NCBI GenBank assembly: GCA_050732195.1
Contig: JBOHQK010000223.1
Location: 1-14,222 of the forward strand
Length of the DNA stretch: 14,222 nt
From: JACPAU01 sp050732195
GTDB taxonomy: Bacteria; Methylomirabilota; Methylomirabilia; Methylomirabilales; JACPAU01
Direction of reading: 5' to 3'
Shown here: positions 1 to 6,913 of the stretch, one piece after another
Layout of the letters: every line of letters begins with the position of its first letter
Position numbering within the stretch: position 1 is the stretch's first letter
Notes under the pieces: generated by a model
What the model saw: only the letters and a program-made list of their open reading frames with translations
Told to the model about the DNA's origin: nothing
Database searches by the model: none
Position numbers and translations under genes: made by a program

Positions 1-125
1 ACGATGAGAGTTACCGCTACGCGCTGGTGGATCTGTGCGCGAAGAACCGGAAGGAACTGCTGAAGAAGTTCGACGAGGCCAAGAACCTGCTCCCCTTCGC
101 CCTTGAGCCTGTTCAGGGGCGATGA
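1..125 (+). CDS. C-terminal end of an unrecognised protein (5' truncated)
   Basis: An open frame enters from the left edge (first full codon at 3) and ends at TGA 123-125, giving about 40 residues. The visible part is basic and helical looking (Leu/Lys-rich, with KNRKELLKKFDEAKNLL), followed by a short Pro/Leu tail ending VQGR. Codon use matches the neighbouring genes (G/C third positions), which supports coding. No motif lets me name the family. The gene converges on the tRNA pair that follows. Confidence 0.55.
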   Translation, partial: DESYRYALVDLCAKNRKELLKKFDEAKNLLPFALEPVQGR

Positions 126-303
126 GGCAGGATCGCCGAGACGGGCTCTTGGCGCCTCTTCCGCTCCGCTGCCGGGCCGCCTTGCAGCAGGCTGGCTGCT
201 GGAGGTTCAGGTGCAGCACCGGGGTGTTGGGCGGGCCACGCGGCGGCTATCGGCGGCGGGGGAGAGGGACCGGTGGACTTCTTCCGCGGAGCAGGGAAAA
301 GGG
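126..303. other. Convergent non-coding gap
   Basis: This stretch separates the end of the plus-strand partial gene from the minus-strand tRNAs. Two short open frames cross it but neither has a ribosome-binding site or recognisable protein. The only structure I see is a small stem-loop at 185-201 (CAGCAG/CTGCTG around a 5-nt loop) without a T tract, which is a weak terminator candidate for either side. Confidence 0.4.
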
Positions 304-380
304 TGGTGTCCCCAGCGGGATTCGAACCCGCGTTTCGGCCTTGAAAGGGCCGGGTCCTAGGCCAGCTAGACGATGGGGAC
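304..380 (-). tRNA. tRNA-Glu (anticodon UUC)
   Basis: The reverse complement folds as a complete cloverleaf. The acceptor GTCCCCA pairs with TGGGGAC. The D arm has a GTCT/GGAC stem. The anticodon stem CGGCC/GGCCG holds the loop CTTTCAA with anticodon TTC. The T arm is GCGGG/CCCGC around TTCGAAT. The 3' ACCA is encoded (304-307). The GTCCCCATCGTCTAG start is typical of bacterial tRNA-Glu. It lies 8 nt downstream of tRNA-Lys and is probably cotranscribed with it. Confidence 0.97.
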
Positions 381-388
381 GGATGGGG

Positions 389-464
389 TGGTGACCCGCG
401 AAGGATTCGAACCTTCGACTCCCTGCTTAAAAGGCAGGTGCTCTGCCAACTGAGCTAGCGGGTC
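389..464 (-). tRNA. tRNA-Lys (anticodon UUU)
   Basis: The reverse complement forms a standard 76-nt cloverleaf. The acceptor GACCCGC pairs with GCGGGTC. The D arm contains AGCTCAGTTGGCAGAGC. The anticodon stem CCTGC/GCAGG holds the loop CTTTTAA with anticodon TTT. The T arm is CGAAG/CTTCG around GTTCGAATC. The 3' ACCA is encoded. It is the promoter-proximal tRNA of the Lys-Glu pair. Confidence 0.97.
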
Positions 465-537
465 GGCGTCGGCGGCTCGGACGGCCGGCGGGCCCGGCAG
501 GAGAATGGACGCCTGCGGGGACCCCGCGATGCGCGGC

Positions 538-566
538 ATTATAGCAGGGATGGGTAGGGCCAGCAA
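538..566 (-). promoter_or_regulatory. Sigma70-type promoter for the tRNA-Lys/tRNA-Glu pair
   Basis: On the minus strand TTGCTG (561-566) is followed after exactly 17 nt by a perfect TATAAT (538-543). Transcription would start near 531, about 66 nt before tRNA-Lys. The perfect -10 box stands out in a very GC-rich gap. The leader contains GC-rich inverted repeats but no T tract. The promoter lies in the gap after purA, so the tRNAs can be transcribed independently of that operon. Confidence 0.7.
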
Positions 567-648
567 CCCGGGGGTCGCGGGGACACGCGCGCCAGGGGGC
601 GAGGGACAGGGGCGAGGGCCGGGCAGCAGGGCCGAATTCGACGACGCC

Positions 649-1956
649 CTACCGGGCCAGGCCCCACTCCCGGAACGCGGGGGTGTCCACCAGGATGGTC
701 TGGTCGCGTCGTGGGCCCGTGGAGATGAGGGAGATGTCCACCCCGGCGAGGTCCTGGAGCCGGTCCAGGTAGGCCCGGCAGGCCTTCGGGAGCTGCTCGA
801 GCTTCAGGGCCCCGATGGTGCTCTCCTCCCAGCCCGGGTGCTCCTCGTACACCGGTGTGCACTCGGCCAGGATGCCAGTCTCGTTGGGGAAGGCGCTGAG
901 CCGATCCCCTCGGTACTGATACGCCGTGCAGACCCGGATGCGGGGCAGGGTGTCCAGCACGTCCAGCTTGGTGAGGGCCAGGGTGCTCAGGCCGTTCACC
1001 CGGACCGCGTAGCGGAGCGCCACGGCGTCCAGCCAGCCGCAGCGCCGCGGCCGCCCCGTGGTGGCCCCGTACTCCTGCCCCCGGTCCCGGAGCACCTGCC
1101 CCGTGGCGTCGGTCAACTCGGTGGGGAACGGCCCCTCCCCCACCCGGGTCGTGTAGGCCTTCATCACCCCCATGACCCCGTCAATGTGCGTCGGCCCGAC
1201 CCCGGTGCCCGTGCAGGCGCCGCCGGCCGTCGCGCTGGAGGAGGTCACGTAGGGGTAGGTCCCCAGGTCCACGTCCAGCAGGGTCCCCTGGGCCCCCTCG
1301 AACAGGATGCGCCGCCCCTCGACGATGAACCGGTTCACCACCTCGGAGGCGTCCACCAGGAAGCGCTTGACCTGCTCGAAGTGCTGCATCTGCTCCCGGA
1401 AGAGGGTGGTGGCATCCAGGGTGTGCAGCAGGCTCTCGGGGCCTGCCTGGGCCTGCTTCTCCGCCAGGACCGCCGCCAGCCGCTCCCGGGAGGCCACGGG
1501 GTCGTACAGGTCGCCGATCCGCACCCCCACCCGGGCCATCTTGTCGGCGTAGGCCGGCCCGATCCCCCGCCCGGTGGTCCCGATCTTCTGCGCCCCGTGC
1601 CGCTCCCGCTCCACGTCCAGGATCTTGTGGTAGGGGAGGACCAGGTGGGCGCTCTTGCCGATGTAGAAGGTCTCCTCCACCCGGACCTTGAGCTTCCTGA
1701 GCTGCTCGATCTCGTGGGTCAGGGCCGGCAGGTCAATGACCACGCCGTTGCCGAGGATGCAGATCTTCCCCATCCGGAGAACGCCGGAGGGGACCAAGTG
1801 GAGCACCACCTTCTCCTCGGCCACCACCACCGTGTGGCCGGCGTTGTTCCCCCCCTGGTAGCGGACGACGGCATCGAAGGACTCGGAGAGGATGTCCACC
1901 ACCTTGCCCTTCCCCTCGTCCCCCCACTGGGTGCCCACCACGATCACGTTGGCCAT
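649..1956 (-). CDS. purA: Adenylosuccinate synthetase
   Basis: PurA makes adenylosuccinate from IMP, aspartate and GTP, the first committed step from IMP to AMP, in the cytoplasm. The 435-residue product has the usual bacterial length. It shows the N-terminal signature with GDEGKGK (12-18, catalytic Asp13) and NNAGHT (37-42, catalytic His41), then GTTGRGIGPAY (126-136) and later TRVGEGPFPTE and TGRPRRCGWLD. The ATG at 1956 lies inside the end of hisZ (13-nt overlap). A GGAG sits 7 nt upstream of it, so translation is probably coupled. It is the last gene of the minus-strand block and nothing looks abnormal. Confidence 0.97.
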   Translation of the reverse strand: MANVIVVGTQWGDEGKGKVVDILSESFDAVVRYQGGNNAGHTVVVAEEKVVLHLVPSGVLRMGKICILGNGVVIDLPALTHEIEQLRKLKVRVEETFYIGKSAHLVLPYHKILDVERERHGAQKIGTTGRGIGPAYADKMARVGVRIGDLYDPVASRERLAAVLAEKQAQAGPESLLHTLDATTLFREQMQHFEQVKRFLVDASEVVNRFIVEGRRILFEGAQGTLLDVDLGTYPYVTSSSATAGGACTGTGVGPTHIDGVMGVMKAYTTRVGEGPFPTELTDATGQVLRDRGQEYGATTGRPRRCGWLDAVALRYAVRVNGLSTLALTKLDVLDTLPRIRVCTAYQYRGDRLSAFPNETGILAECTPVYEEHPGWEESTIGALKLEQLPKACRAYLDRLQDLAGVDISLISTGPRRDQTILVDTPAFREWGLAR

Positions 1957-3239
1957 GCCAGGGCTCCGCTCATGACCCGGTCGCAGAACTGGGCGACCCC
2001 GTACGGCGTCTCCTTCCCCGACTGCACGTCCCGCAGGATCAGGCTGTCCTCCCCCTGCCCTGGCTGCCCCAGGATGAGGGCGGTGCGGATGCCGCAGGTG
2101 CGGGCGTAGGTGAGGGACCCCTCCAGGTCGCGGGTGATGATGTCCCGGGCCGCGGGGTAGCCCTTCGAGCGCAAGGTCCGGGCCAGGATCAGGGCCTGCC
2201 GCTTATCCGGGTGGAAGTCAATGATCAGAAACAGCGGCCCGGCGTCCCGCGGCAGGGCGTTCTCCTTCTCCAGCGCCTGGAGGATCTTCTCCAGGTCGAA
2301 GGCGAACCCGGTGGCCGGGCACTCGTAGCCGAACTGGCCGATGAGGCTGTCGTAGCGGCCGCCCCCCCCCAGGTGGGACCCCAGGCCCTCCGCGAAGACC
2401 TGGAAGGCGATCCCGCTGTAGTACTCCAGGCTGTAGTGCTCGGCGAGGTCCAGGATGACCTGGTCCGTGAGGCCATAGACCCGCAGGACCTCGTAGACCC
2501 GGCGGAGGTTCTCCAGCGCCCGCTTCGACCGCTCGGAGGCGGCCAGCCCTTCCGCCCGGTCCAGCACCTCCTCCCGCCCGTACAGTTCCGTGAGCCCCCG
2601 GATCCCCGCCTTCACCTGGTCGGGGCAGGCCAGGTCCGCCAGGAGCAGGTCGAGGGCGAGCGCGTCCTTGCGCCGCAGCGCCGCCAGGATCTCCCCGCGC
2701 CGGTCGGGGCGCTGCGGGAGCACATCCAGCATCCCCCGCAGGAACTCCACCTGCCCCACGTCAATCTGGAACCGGGTGAGGCCCACCTCCCGGCAGGACT
2801 CCACCGCCATGGCGATGACCTCGGCGTCCGCCTCCGGCTTCTCCAGGCCGATGAGCTCCACCCCGGCCTGGTAGAACTCCCGCTGCCGCCCCTCCGCCGC
2901 CTCCTCGTGGCGGAAGATGGGGGCGGCGTAGCAGAGGCGCAGGGGGAGGGGGTGGTGCCGCAGCGTGGTCGCCACCATCCGGGCCACCTGGGAGGTGAGG
3001 TCCGGGCGCAGCGCCAGCAGCCGGCCGGTCTGCCGGTCCACGAACTTCTCCACCTTCTCGCTGTCGGGCAGCGCGGCGGCGAAGACCTCCAGGTACTCGA
3101 AGGTGGGGACGACGACCTCCCGGAACCCCCACCGCTCGAAGACCGAGAGGAGCCGGCCCTCGGCGAACCGGAGGCGCGCGGCCTCCTTCGGCGGCATCAC
3201 CCGGACGCCCTTGGGGATGGCGGTGGAGGGGCGGGCCAT
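1944..3239 (-). CDS. hisZ: ATP phosphoribosyltransferase regulatory subunit (HisRS-like)
   Basis: HisZ is a catalytically inactive histidyl-tRNA-synthetase paralogue that binds short-form HisG and makes it active and histidine-sensitive at the first step of histidine synthesis. The 431-residue protein has the class II synthetase-like core: ALRPDLTSQVAR (76-87), RHEEAAEGRQREFYQAG (110-126) and a GGGGRYDSLIGQFG stretch near residue 300. The C-terminal ~100 residues (LILARTLRSKGYPAARD, then SLTYARTCGIRTALILG) resemble a HisRS anticodon-binding domain, which many short HisZ proteins lack. A true HisRS is possible, but the HisZ-like ATGFAFDLEKIL motif and the position directly before purA, a known hisZ neighbourhood, favour HisZ. 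The start is 6 nt after serA. No hisG is in the window. Confidence 0.88.
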   Translation of the reverse strand: MARPSTAIPKGVRVMPPKEAARLRFAEGRLLSVFERWGFREVVVPTFEYLEVFAAALPDSEKVEKFVDRQTGRLLALRPDLTSQVARMVATTLRHHPLPLRLCYAAPIFRHEEAAEGRQREFYQAGVELIGLEKPEADAEVIAMAVESCREVGLTRFQIDVGQVEFLRGMLDVLPQRPDRRGEILAALRRKDALALDLLLADLACPDQVKAGIRGLTELYGREEVLDRAEGLAASERSKRALENLRRVYEVLRVYGLTDQVILDLAEHYSLEYYSGIAFQVFAEGLGSHLGGGGRYDSLIGQFGYECPATGFAFDLEKILQALEKENALPRDAGPLFLIIDFHPDKRQALILARTLRSKGYPAARDIITRDLEGSLTYARTCGIRTALILGQPGQGEDSLILRDVQSGKETPYGVAQFCDRVMSGALAWPT

Positions 3240-3245
3240 GGCGGG

Positions 3246-4850
3246 CTACACCTGCACCAGCTTGGCGAAGACGATGTCCGGCATGCGCCGGATCTCTTCC
3301 AGGACCGGGGGCGGGATGGGGCTGTCCACGTTCACCACCGAGACGGCCCGCCCCCCGGGCCGGGTCCGGCCGAGCTGCATGCCGGCGATGTTCACCTGGT
3401 TCTTCCCCAGCAGCGTCCCGATCCGGCCGATGACCCCGGGGACGTCCATGTTGGAGAAGACCAGCAGGTAGCCCTCGGGGATGGCCTCCAGGGAGAACTC
3501 GTCTATGCGGACGACCCGGGGCTGGGACTTCTGGAAGAGGGCGCCGGCCACCAGGCTGGGGCCCTTGTCGGTCCCGATGGTGACGCTGATGAGGCTGGCG
3601 TAGTCCCCCTCCTCCGAGGTCTTGCTCTCCACCACCCTCACCCCCCGCTGCTTGGCGAAGGGGAGGGCGTTCACGACGTTGACGGAGCCCGAGAGGATGG
3701 GGTCCAGGATGCCCTTGACCACGGCGGCGGTGAGGGGGGCGGTGTTCACCGAGGCCACCTCCCCCTGGTACTCGATGCGGACCTCCTGCATCCGGCCCTC
3801 GCTGAGCTGGGAGCAGAGGCGCCCCAGCTTCTCCGCCAGCGTGAAGTAGGGCTGGATCTTGGCCAGCAGCTCCGGATCCATGCTGGGGGCGTTGACGGCG
3901 TTCCGGACCACCCCCCGCTCCAGGAAATCAATGACCTGCTCGGCGATGGCCACCGCCACGTTCTCCTGGGCCTCCTCCGTGGCCGCCCCCAGGTGCGGGG
4001 TGCAGATGAAGTTCTCCAGGGCGAGGAGGGGGCTGCCGGTGGCCGGCTCGTTGACGAAGACGTCAACGGCGGCGCCAGCCACCTGCCCGCTCCGCAGTCC
4101 CTCGTAGAGGGCCTGCTCGTCCACGATGCCGCCCCGGGCGCAGTTGATGATCCGCACCCCGCGCTTCATCATGGCGATGGCCTTCCCGTCAATGAGGTTC
4201 CGGGTGTCGGGTCCGAGTGGGACGTGGACCGTGAGGAAGTCGGAGCGCCGGAAGACCTCCTCCAGGTCCACCAGCTCGACCCCGAGGGGACCGGCCACCT
4301 CCCGGGAGATGAAGGGGTCGTAGGCGATGACCCGCATGGCGAGCGCCTTCGCCCGCCGGGCGACCTCGGAGCCGATCCGGCCCAACCCGATGATGCCCAG
4401 GACCTTGTTGAAGAGTTCCACGTTCATGAAGCGGCCCTTCTCCCAGCGGCCCTGCTTCACGGACATGGTGGCCTGCGGGACGTTCTTGGCGAGGGCCAGC
4501 AGGAGCGCGAGGGTGTGCTCCGCTGTGGTGACCGTCTGGCCGCTGGGGGCGTTCATGACCACGATCCCGCGGGCCGTGGCCGCCTCGAGATCAATGTTGT
4601 CCACGCCCACGCCGGCCCGCCCCACCACCTTGAGGCGCATGCCCGCCTCCAGGACCTTGGCCGTCACCCGGGTGGTGCTCCGGACCACCAGGGCGTCGTA
4701 GTCGCCGATGCAGGCCAGCAGCTCCTCGGGGGTGAGCCGGTTCTTCACGTCCGCGGCGAAGCCCGGGGCATGGCGGAGCAGCTCCAACCCCCGGGGGGCC
4801 AGGTTGTCGGTGACCAGGATCCGCTTGAGGACAGGGGGTTCCGGTGGCAT
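3246..4850 (-). CDS. serA: D-3-phosphoglycerate dehydrogenase, long ACT-domain form
   Basis: SerA oxidises 3-phosphoglycerate to 3-phosphohydroxypyruvate with NAD, the first step of phosphorylated serine synthesis. The 534 residues match the long (type I) form. The Rossmann motif GLGRIG is at 155-160. The D-2-hydroxyacid dehydrogenase catalytic residues are Arg239 (NCARGG), Glu268 (FVNEP) and His286 (PHLGA). An allosteric substrate-binding (ASB) domain spans about 322-450 and a C-terminal ACT domain about 460-534, usually the serine feedback site. An AGGAG lies 8 nt before the ATG. The gene follows a class V aminotransferase by 124 nt and is almost contiguous with hisZ. Feedback by serine is expected from the domains, not shown. 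Confidence 0.96.
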   Translation of the reverse strand: MPPEPPVLKRILVTDNLAPRGLELLRHAPGFAADVKNRLTPEELLACIGDYDALVVRSTTRVTAKVLEAGMRLKVVGRAGVGVDNIDLEAATARGIVVMNAPSGQTVTTAEHTLALLLALAKNVPQATMSVKQGRWEKGRFMNVELFNKVLGIIGLGRIGSEVARRAKALAMRVIAYDPFISREVAGPLGVELVDLEEVFRRSDFLTVHVPLGPDTRNLIDGKAIAMMKRGVRIINCARGGIVDEQALYEGLRSGQVAGAAVDVFVNEPATGSPLLALENFICTPHLGAATEEAQENVAVAIAEQVIDFLERGVVRNAVNAPSMDPELLAKIQPYFTLAEKLGRLCSQLSEGRMQEVRIEYQGEVASVNTAPLTAAVVKGILDPILSGSVNVVNALPFAKQRGVRVVESKTSEEGDYASLISVTIGTDKGPSLVAGALFQKSQPRVVRIDEFSLEAIPEGYLLVFSNMDVPGVIGRIGTLLGKNQVNIAGMQLGRTRPGGRAVSVVNVDSPIPPPVLEEIRRMPDIVFAKLVQV

Positions 4851-4914
4851 ACGATTCTCTCCTGGGGCCTCCCGCAGCGCCGCGCCCGCCCGGTCGGGGC
4901 TGCGCGCGCGAACA

Positions 4915-4955
4915 CCCCCCCCAGGGCCGGGCGCGGCGATCCTCCGGAGGGGGGG
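4915..4955 (-). repeat. C-run/G-run inverted repeat between aminotransferase and serA
   Basis: The 124-nt gap before serA contains eight consecutive C (4915-4922) and seven consecutive G (4949-4955), which can pair as a 7-bp stem around about 26 nt. The loop side holds the 10-bp palindrome CCTCCGGAGG. No T tract follows on the minus strand. It could be a weak terminator or attenuator that lowers serA transcription from the upstream promoter, or simply GC-rich spacer. Confidence 0.3.
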
Positions 4956-4974
4956 ACGCGGGACGGCGGCGGGA

Positions 4975-6108
4975 CTACTTCTGGAGCACGTCCTGGGCGG
5001 CGCGCAGGCCGTCGCCCAGCCGCACGGGGTAGCCCAGCTCGGCCAGGGTGAACTCCAGGGCGGCGATCCCCGTGAGGACGTCGTAGGCGTCGGCGTAGCC
5101 GAGGGTCGCGATCCGGAAGATCTTCCCCTTCATGGACCCCTGGCCCCCGGCGATGGAGATCCCGTGCTTGTCCCGGAGAACCCTCACGATGGCGCCGCCG
5201 TCCACCCCCTCCGGGACCTTCACCGCCGTCACCGCCGGGGATGGCCGCTCGGCGAACAGGTCGAGCCCCAGCGCCGTGACGGCAGCCCGCGCGGCCCTGG
5301 CGAGTCGCTCGTGGCGGGCGAAGATGGCGGAGAGCCCCTCGGCCTGCAGCAGATCCAGGGCGGCCTTGAGCCCGGCGATGAGGGAGATGGCCGGGGTCCA
5401 GGCGGTCTGGTGCTTCGCCTGGATCTTCCGCTCCACGAGGAAGTTGAAGTAGTAGCGGGGGAGGCGGGCCCGCTCGGCCGCAGCCCAGGCTCGGTCGCTC
5501 AGGCAGGCGAAGGCCAGGCCGGGCGGCAGCATCATCGCCTTCTGCGAGCCCGCGACCACCACGTCCACCCCCCAGGCGTCCGTCGGGAGGTCCACCACCC
5601 CGAGGCTCGTGATGGCATCCGCCACGAGGAGGGCCGGCGTCTGCCGGACGATGGCCGCGATCGCCTCCAGGTCGTGCAGGACCCCGGTGGAGGTCTCGCT
5701 GTGGGTGGCGAAGACCGCCGCGATGCCCGGCTCCCCCCGGAGGGCCGCCGCCACCGCCTGGGGGTCCACGGCCTTGCCGTAGGGGACCTCCACCGGGATC
5801 ACGCTGAGCCCGTAGGCCTGGCAGATCTCCGCCCACCGCTCCCCGAACTTCCCGCCCCGGATGACCAGCACCCGGTCGCCGGGGGAGCAGACGTTCACCA
5901 CCGCCCCCTCCATGGCCCCGGTGCCGGAGGCGGCCAGGACGAGGACCTCCCGCCGGGTCTGGAAGAGCCACTGCAGGCCGCGCCGGGCCTCGCCGAATAG
6001 GGCCTCGAACTCCGGCGTCCGATGGTGGAGCGCCGGTTGGGCCATCGCCAGGAGGACCTCGGGCGGGACCGGGGTCGGGCCGGGGGCCAGGAGGCGGAAC
6101 TTCTTCAT
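4975..6108 (-). CDS. Class V PLP aminotransferase (serine/alanine-glyoxylate family), possible phosphoserine aminotransferase
   Basis: The 377-residue protein is a fold type I, class V PLP enzyme of the alanine/serine-glyoxylate aminotransferase group. It starts with the family hallmark LLAPGPTPVP. It has the PLP-phosphate-binding loop SGTGAME (61-67), His136 in FATHSETSTG, Asp164 (VADAITSLG) contacting the pyridine nitrogen, Lys190 (GSQKA) as the Schiff-base lysine, and Arg332 (FRIATLG) for the substrate carboxylate. Placement just upstream of serA suggests it acts in serine metabolism. It may transaminate phosphohydroxypyruvate in place of a classical SerC, or use serine/glyoxylate. The specificity cannot be read from the sequence. 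A GGAG sits upstream of the ATG, and a sigma70-like promoter lies 57-85 nt upstream. Confidence 0.9.
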   Translation of the reverse strand: MKKFRLLAPGPTPVPPEVLLAMAQPALHHRTPEFEALFGEARRGLQWLFQTRREVLVLAASGTGAMEGAVVNVCSPGDRVLVIRGGKFGERWAEICQAYGLSVIPVEVPYGKAVDPQAVAAALRGEPGIAAVFATHSETSTGVLHDLEAIAAIVRQTPALLVADAITSLGVVDLPTDAWGVDVVVAGSQKAMMLPPGLAFACLSDRAWAAAERARLPRYYFNFLVERKIQAKHQTAWTPAISLIAGLKAALDLLQAEGLSAIFARHERLARAARAAVTALGLDLFAERPSPAVTAVKVPEGVDGGAIVRVLRDKHGISIAGGQGSMKGKIFRIATLGYADAYDVLTGIAALEFTLAELGYPVRLGDGLRAAQDVLQK

Positions 6109-6164
6109 CCGCGCGTCTCCGCGATGGGGCGAGGGCTTGTCGCCGTCTTCACAATGCGGCGGGA

Positions 6165-6193
6165 ATCACACCATAAAGGTCAGGGGAAGTCAA
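6165..6193 (-). promoter_or_regulatory. Sigma70-like promoter for the aminotransferase-serA-hisZ-purA block
   Basis: On the minus strand TTGACT (6188-6193) is followed after 17 nt by TGTGAT (6165-6170), 5/6 and 4/6 matches to consensus. It would give a leader of about 50 nt before the aminotransferase ATG. It is divergent from the promoter at 6277-6305, with about 80 nt between the two -35 boxes, leaving room for shared regulation, but I see no clear operator. Confidence 0.5.
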
Positions 6194-6276
6194 GGTGAAA
6201 GCCGGCCGCCGCGAGGGGAACCAGGCTCCGGCAGGGACGGCACGCCGCCCCGACCGCGCCTCCGCACCTATTTCCG

Positions 6277-6305
6277 TTGAGCGGGGCCGTCGAGTGTGCT
6301 ATCGT
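6277..6305 (+). promoter_or_regulatory. Sigma70-like promoter for the TlpA-like selenoprotein gene
   Basis: TTGAGC (6277-6282) and TATCGT (6300-6305) are separated by exactly 17 nt, each a 4/6 match to consensus. The predicted start near 6312 leaves a leader of about 60 nt before the ATG at 6371. A dedicated promoter supports the downstream gene with its in-frame TGA being expressed rather than decayed. Confidence 0.5.
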
Positions 6306-6360
6306 GCAAGGCCGGTCGCGCGGCGCAGCCGGGCGGCCGCACCGTGCCCAGGACGAGGGG

Positions 6361-6365
6361 GGAGG
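6361..6365 (+). promoter_or_regulatory. Shine-Dalgarno sequence that decides the TlpA-like start
   Basis: GGAGG lies 5 nt before the ATG at 6371 but only 2 nt before the adjacent ATG at 6368. The second ATG is therefore the better start. The choice changes the protein by one residue only. Confidence 0.6.
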
Positions 6366-6370
6366 CGATG

Positions 6371-6913
6371 ATGCCAGGACGGATGCAGAGCGCTCAGCGG
6401 AGCCGGGTGGGGACCCTGGGGGGCCTCCTGGCGGCAAGCCTGCTGCTGGCGAACGTTCTCCTGAGCGGATCGGCCGGAGCAGCCGGGCCGGCGGTCGGGG
6501 ATCCGGCGCCGGACTTCACCCTCACCCTCTTCTCCGCCAAACCCTTCAAGCTGAGCGACCTCAAGGGCAAGCCGGTCTTCATAAACTTCTTCGCCTCCTG
6601 GTGACCCCACTGCCAGCGGGAGGCTCCCGCTCTCATCTCCGCCTACCGGGCTTACTCCGACCGGGGGGTGCAGTTCCTCGGGATTAACGTCTTCGACCAG
6701 GAGGCGAACGGCCGGCGGTTCATCCAGGAGCGCCGGATCCCGTACCCGGCCGGCTTCGACGAGGGGAACCGGATCGCAGCCCTGTACGGGATCGAGGGGA
6801 CCCCGACCTCTGTCTTCATTACCCGGTCCGGCCGCGTGGTGGCGATCGAGGCGGGGAGGATGGACGCCGACGAGCTGCGGGAGAACTTGGAGCGGCTCCT
6901 CAAGGCCAAGTGA
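6371..6913 (+). CDS. TlpA/ResA-like thioredoxin-fold selenoprotein, Sec encoded by in-frame TGA
   Basis: The frame encodes 180 residues if the TGA at 6602-6604 is read as selenocysteine. Residues about 12-39 are a hydrophobic signal peptide or anchor ending SAGAAG, so the domain is extracytoplasmic. It is followed by the TlpA/AhpC-TSA pattern VGDPAPDFTL, LSDLKGKPVFINFFASW, then U78-P-H-C81 at the redox motif, cis-Pro145 in GTPTSVFI, and a complete C-terminal helix ending ERLLKAK. Family members have CxxC here with the first Cys as nucleophile, so Sec78 falls on the attacking residue. Both sides of the TGA match the fold without a frameshift, and a hairpin suited to a bacterial SECIS follows at once. 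Such proteins reduce or exchange thiols outside the membrane, for example in cytochrome c maturation; the exact partner is unknown. A nonsense mutation or base-call error (TGC/TGT to TGA) is the alternative. Its stop overlaps the next gene by 4 nt. Confidence 0.82.
6602..6631 (+). promoter_or_regulatory. Sec TGA codon plus candidate bacterial SECIS hairpin
   Basis: The TGA (6602-6604) is followed by C, a poor termination context. From 6615 to 6631 the RNA can form a perfect 7-bp stem (AGCGGGA pairing with TCCCGCT) closing a GGC loop at 6622-6624. The loop begins 17 nt after the TGA, within the roughly 16-37 nt reported for bacterial SECIS elements, and its first base is G, as commonly required. 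The stem lacks the bulged U of the E. coli fdhF element. The hairpin lies in codons for conserved-looking residues just after the redox motif, so chance from GC-rich coding is possible. Confidence 0.62.

Noticed and set aside
505..2109. Long plus-strand open frame of 534 codons opposite purA
   Set aside because: It is the antisense shadow of purA: Pro/Gly/His/Arg/Val-rich with no family motifs, as expected opposite a GC-rich coding strand. The same applies to the 946-codon frame at 2211-5051 and the 428-codon frame at 12577-13863.
6296..6604. A 102-residue protein ending at the TGA, plus a separate 81-residue protein starting at 6668
   Set aside because: These are the two halves of one thioredoxin-like domain in the same frame, split only by the TGA. 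Neither half alone would fold as a redox domain, so I annotate one selenoprotein CDS.
6602..6604. UGA reassigned to Trp or Gly genome-wide
   Set aside because: Several complete genes here end with TGA at the expected family length, so UGA is a stop. The position also corresponds to a catalytic cysteine, not Trp or Gly. A UGA-reading Cys-tRNA remains a minor alternative to Sec.
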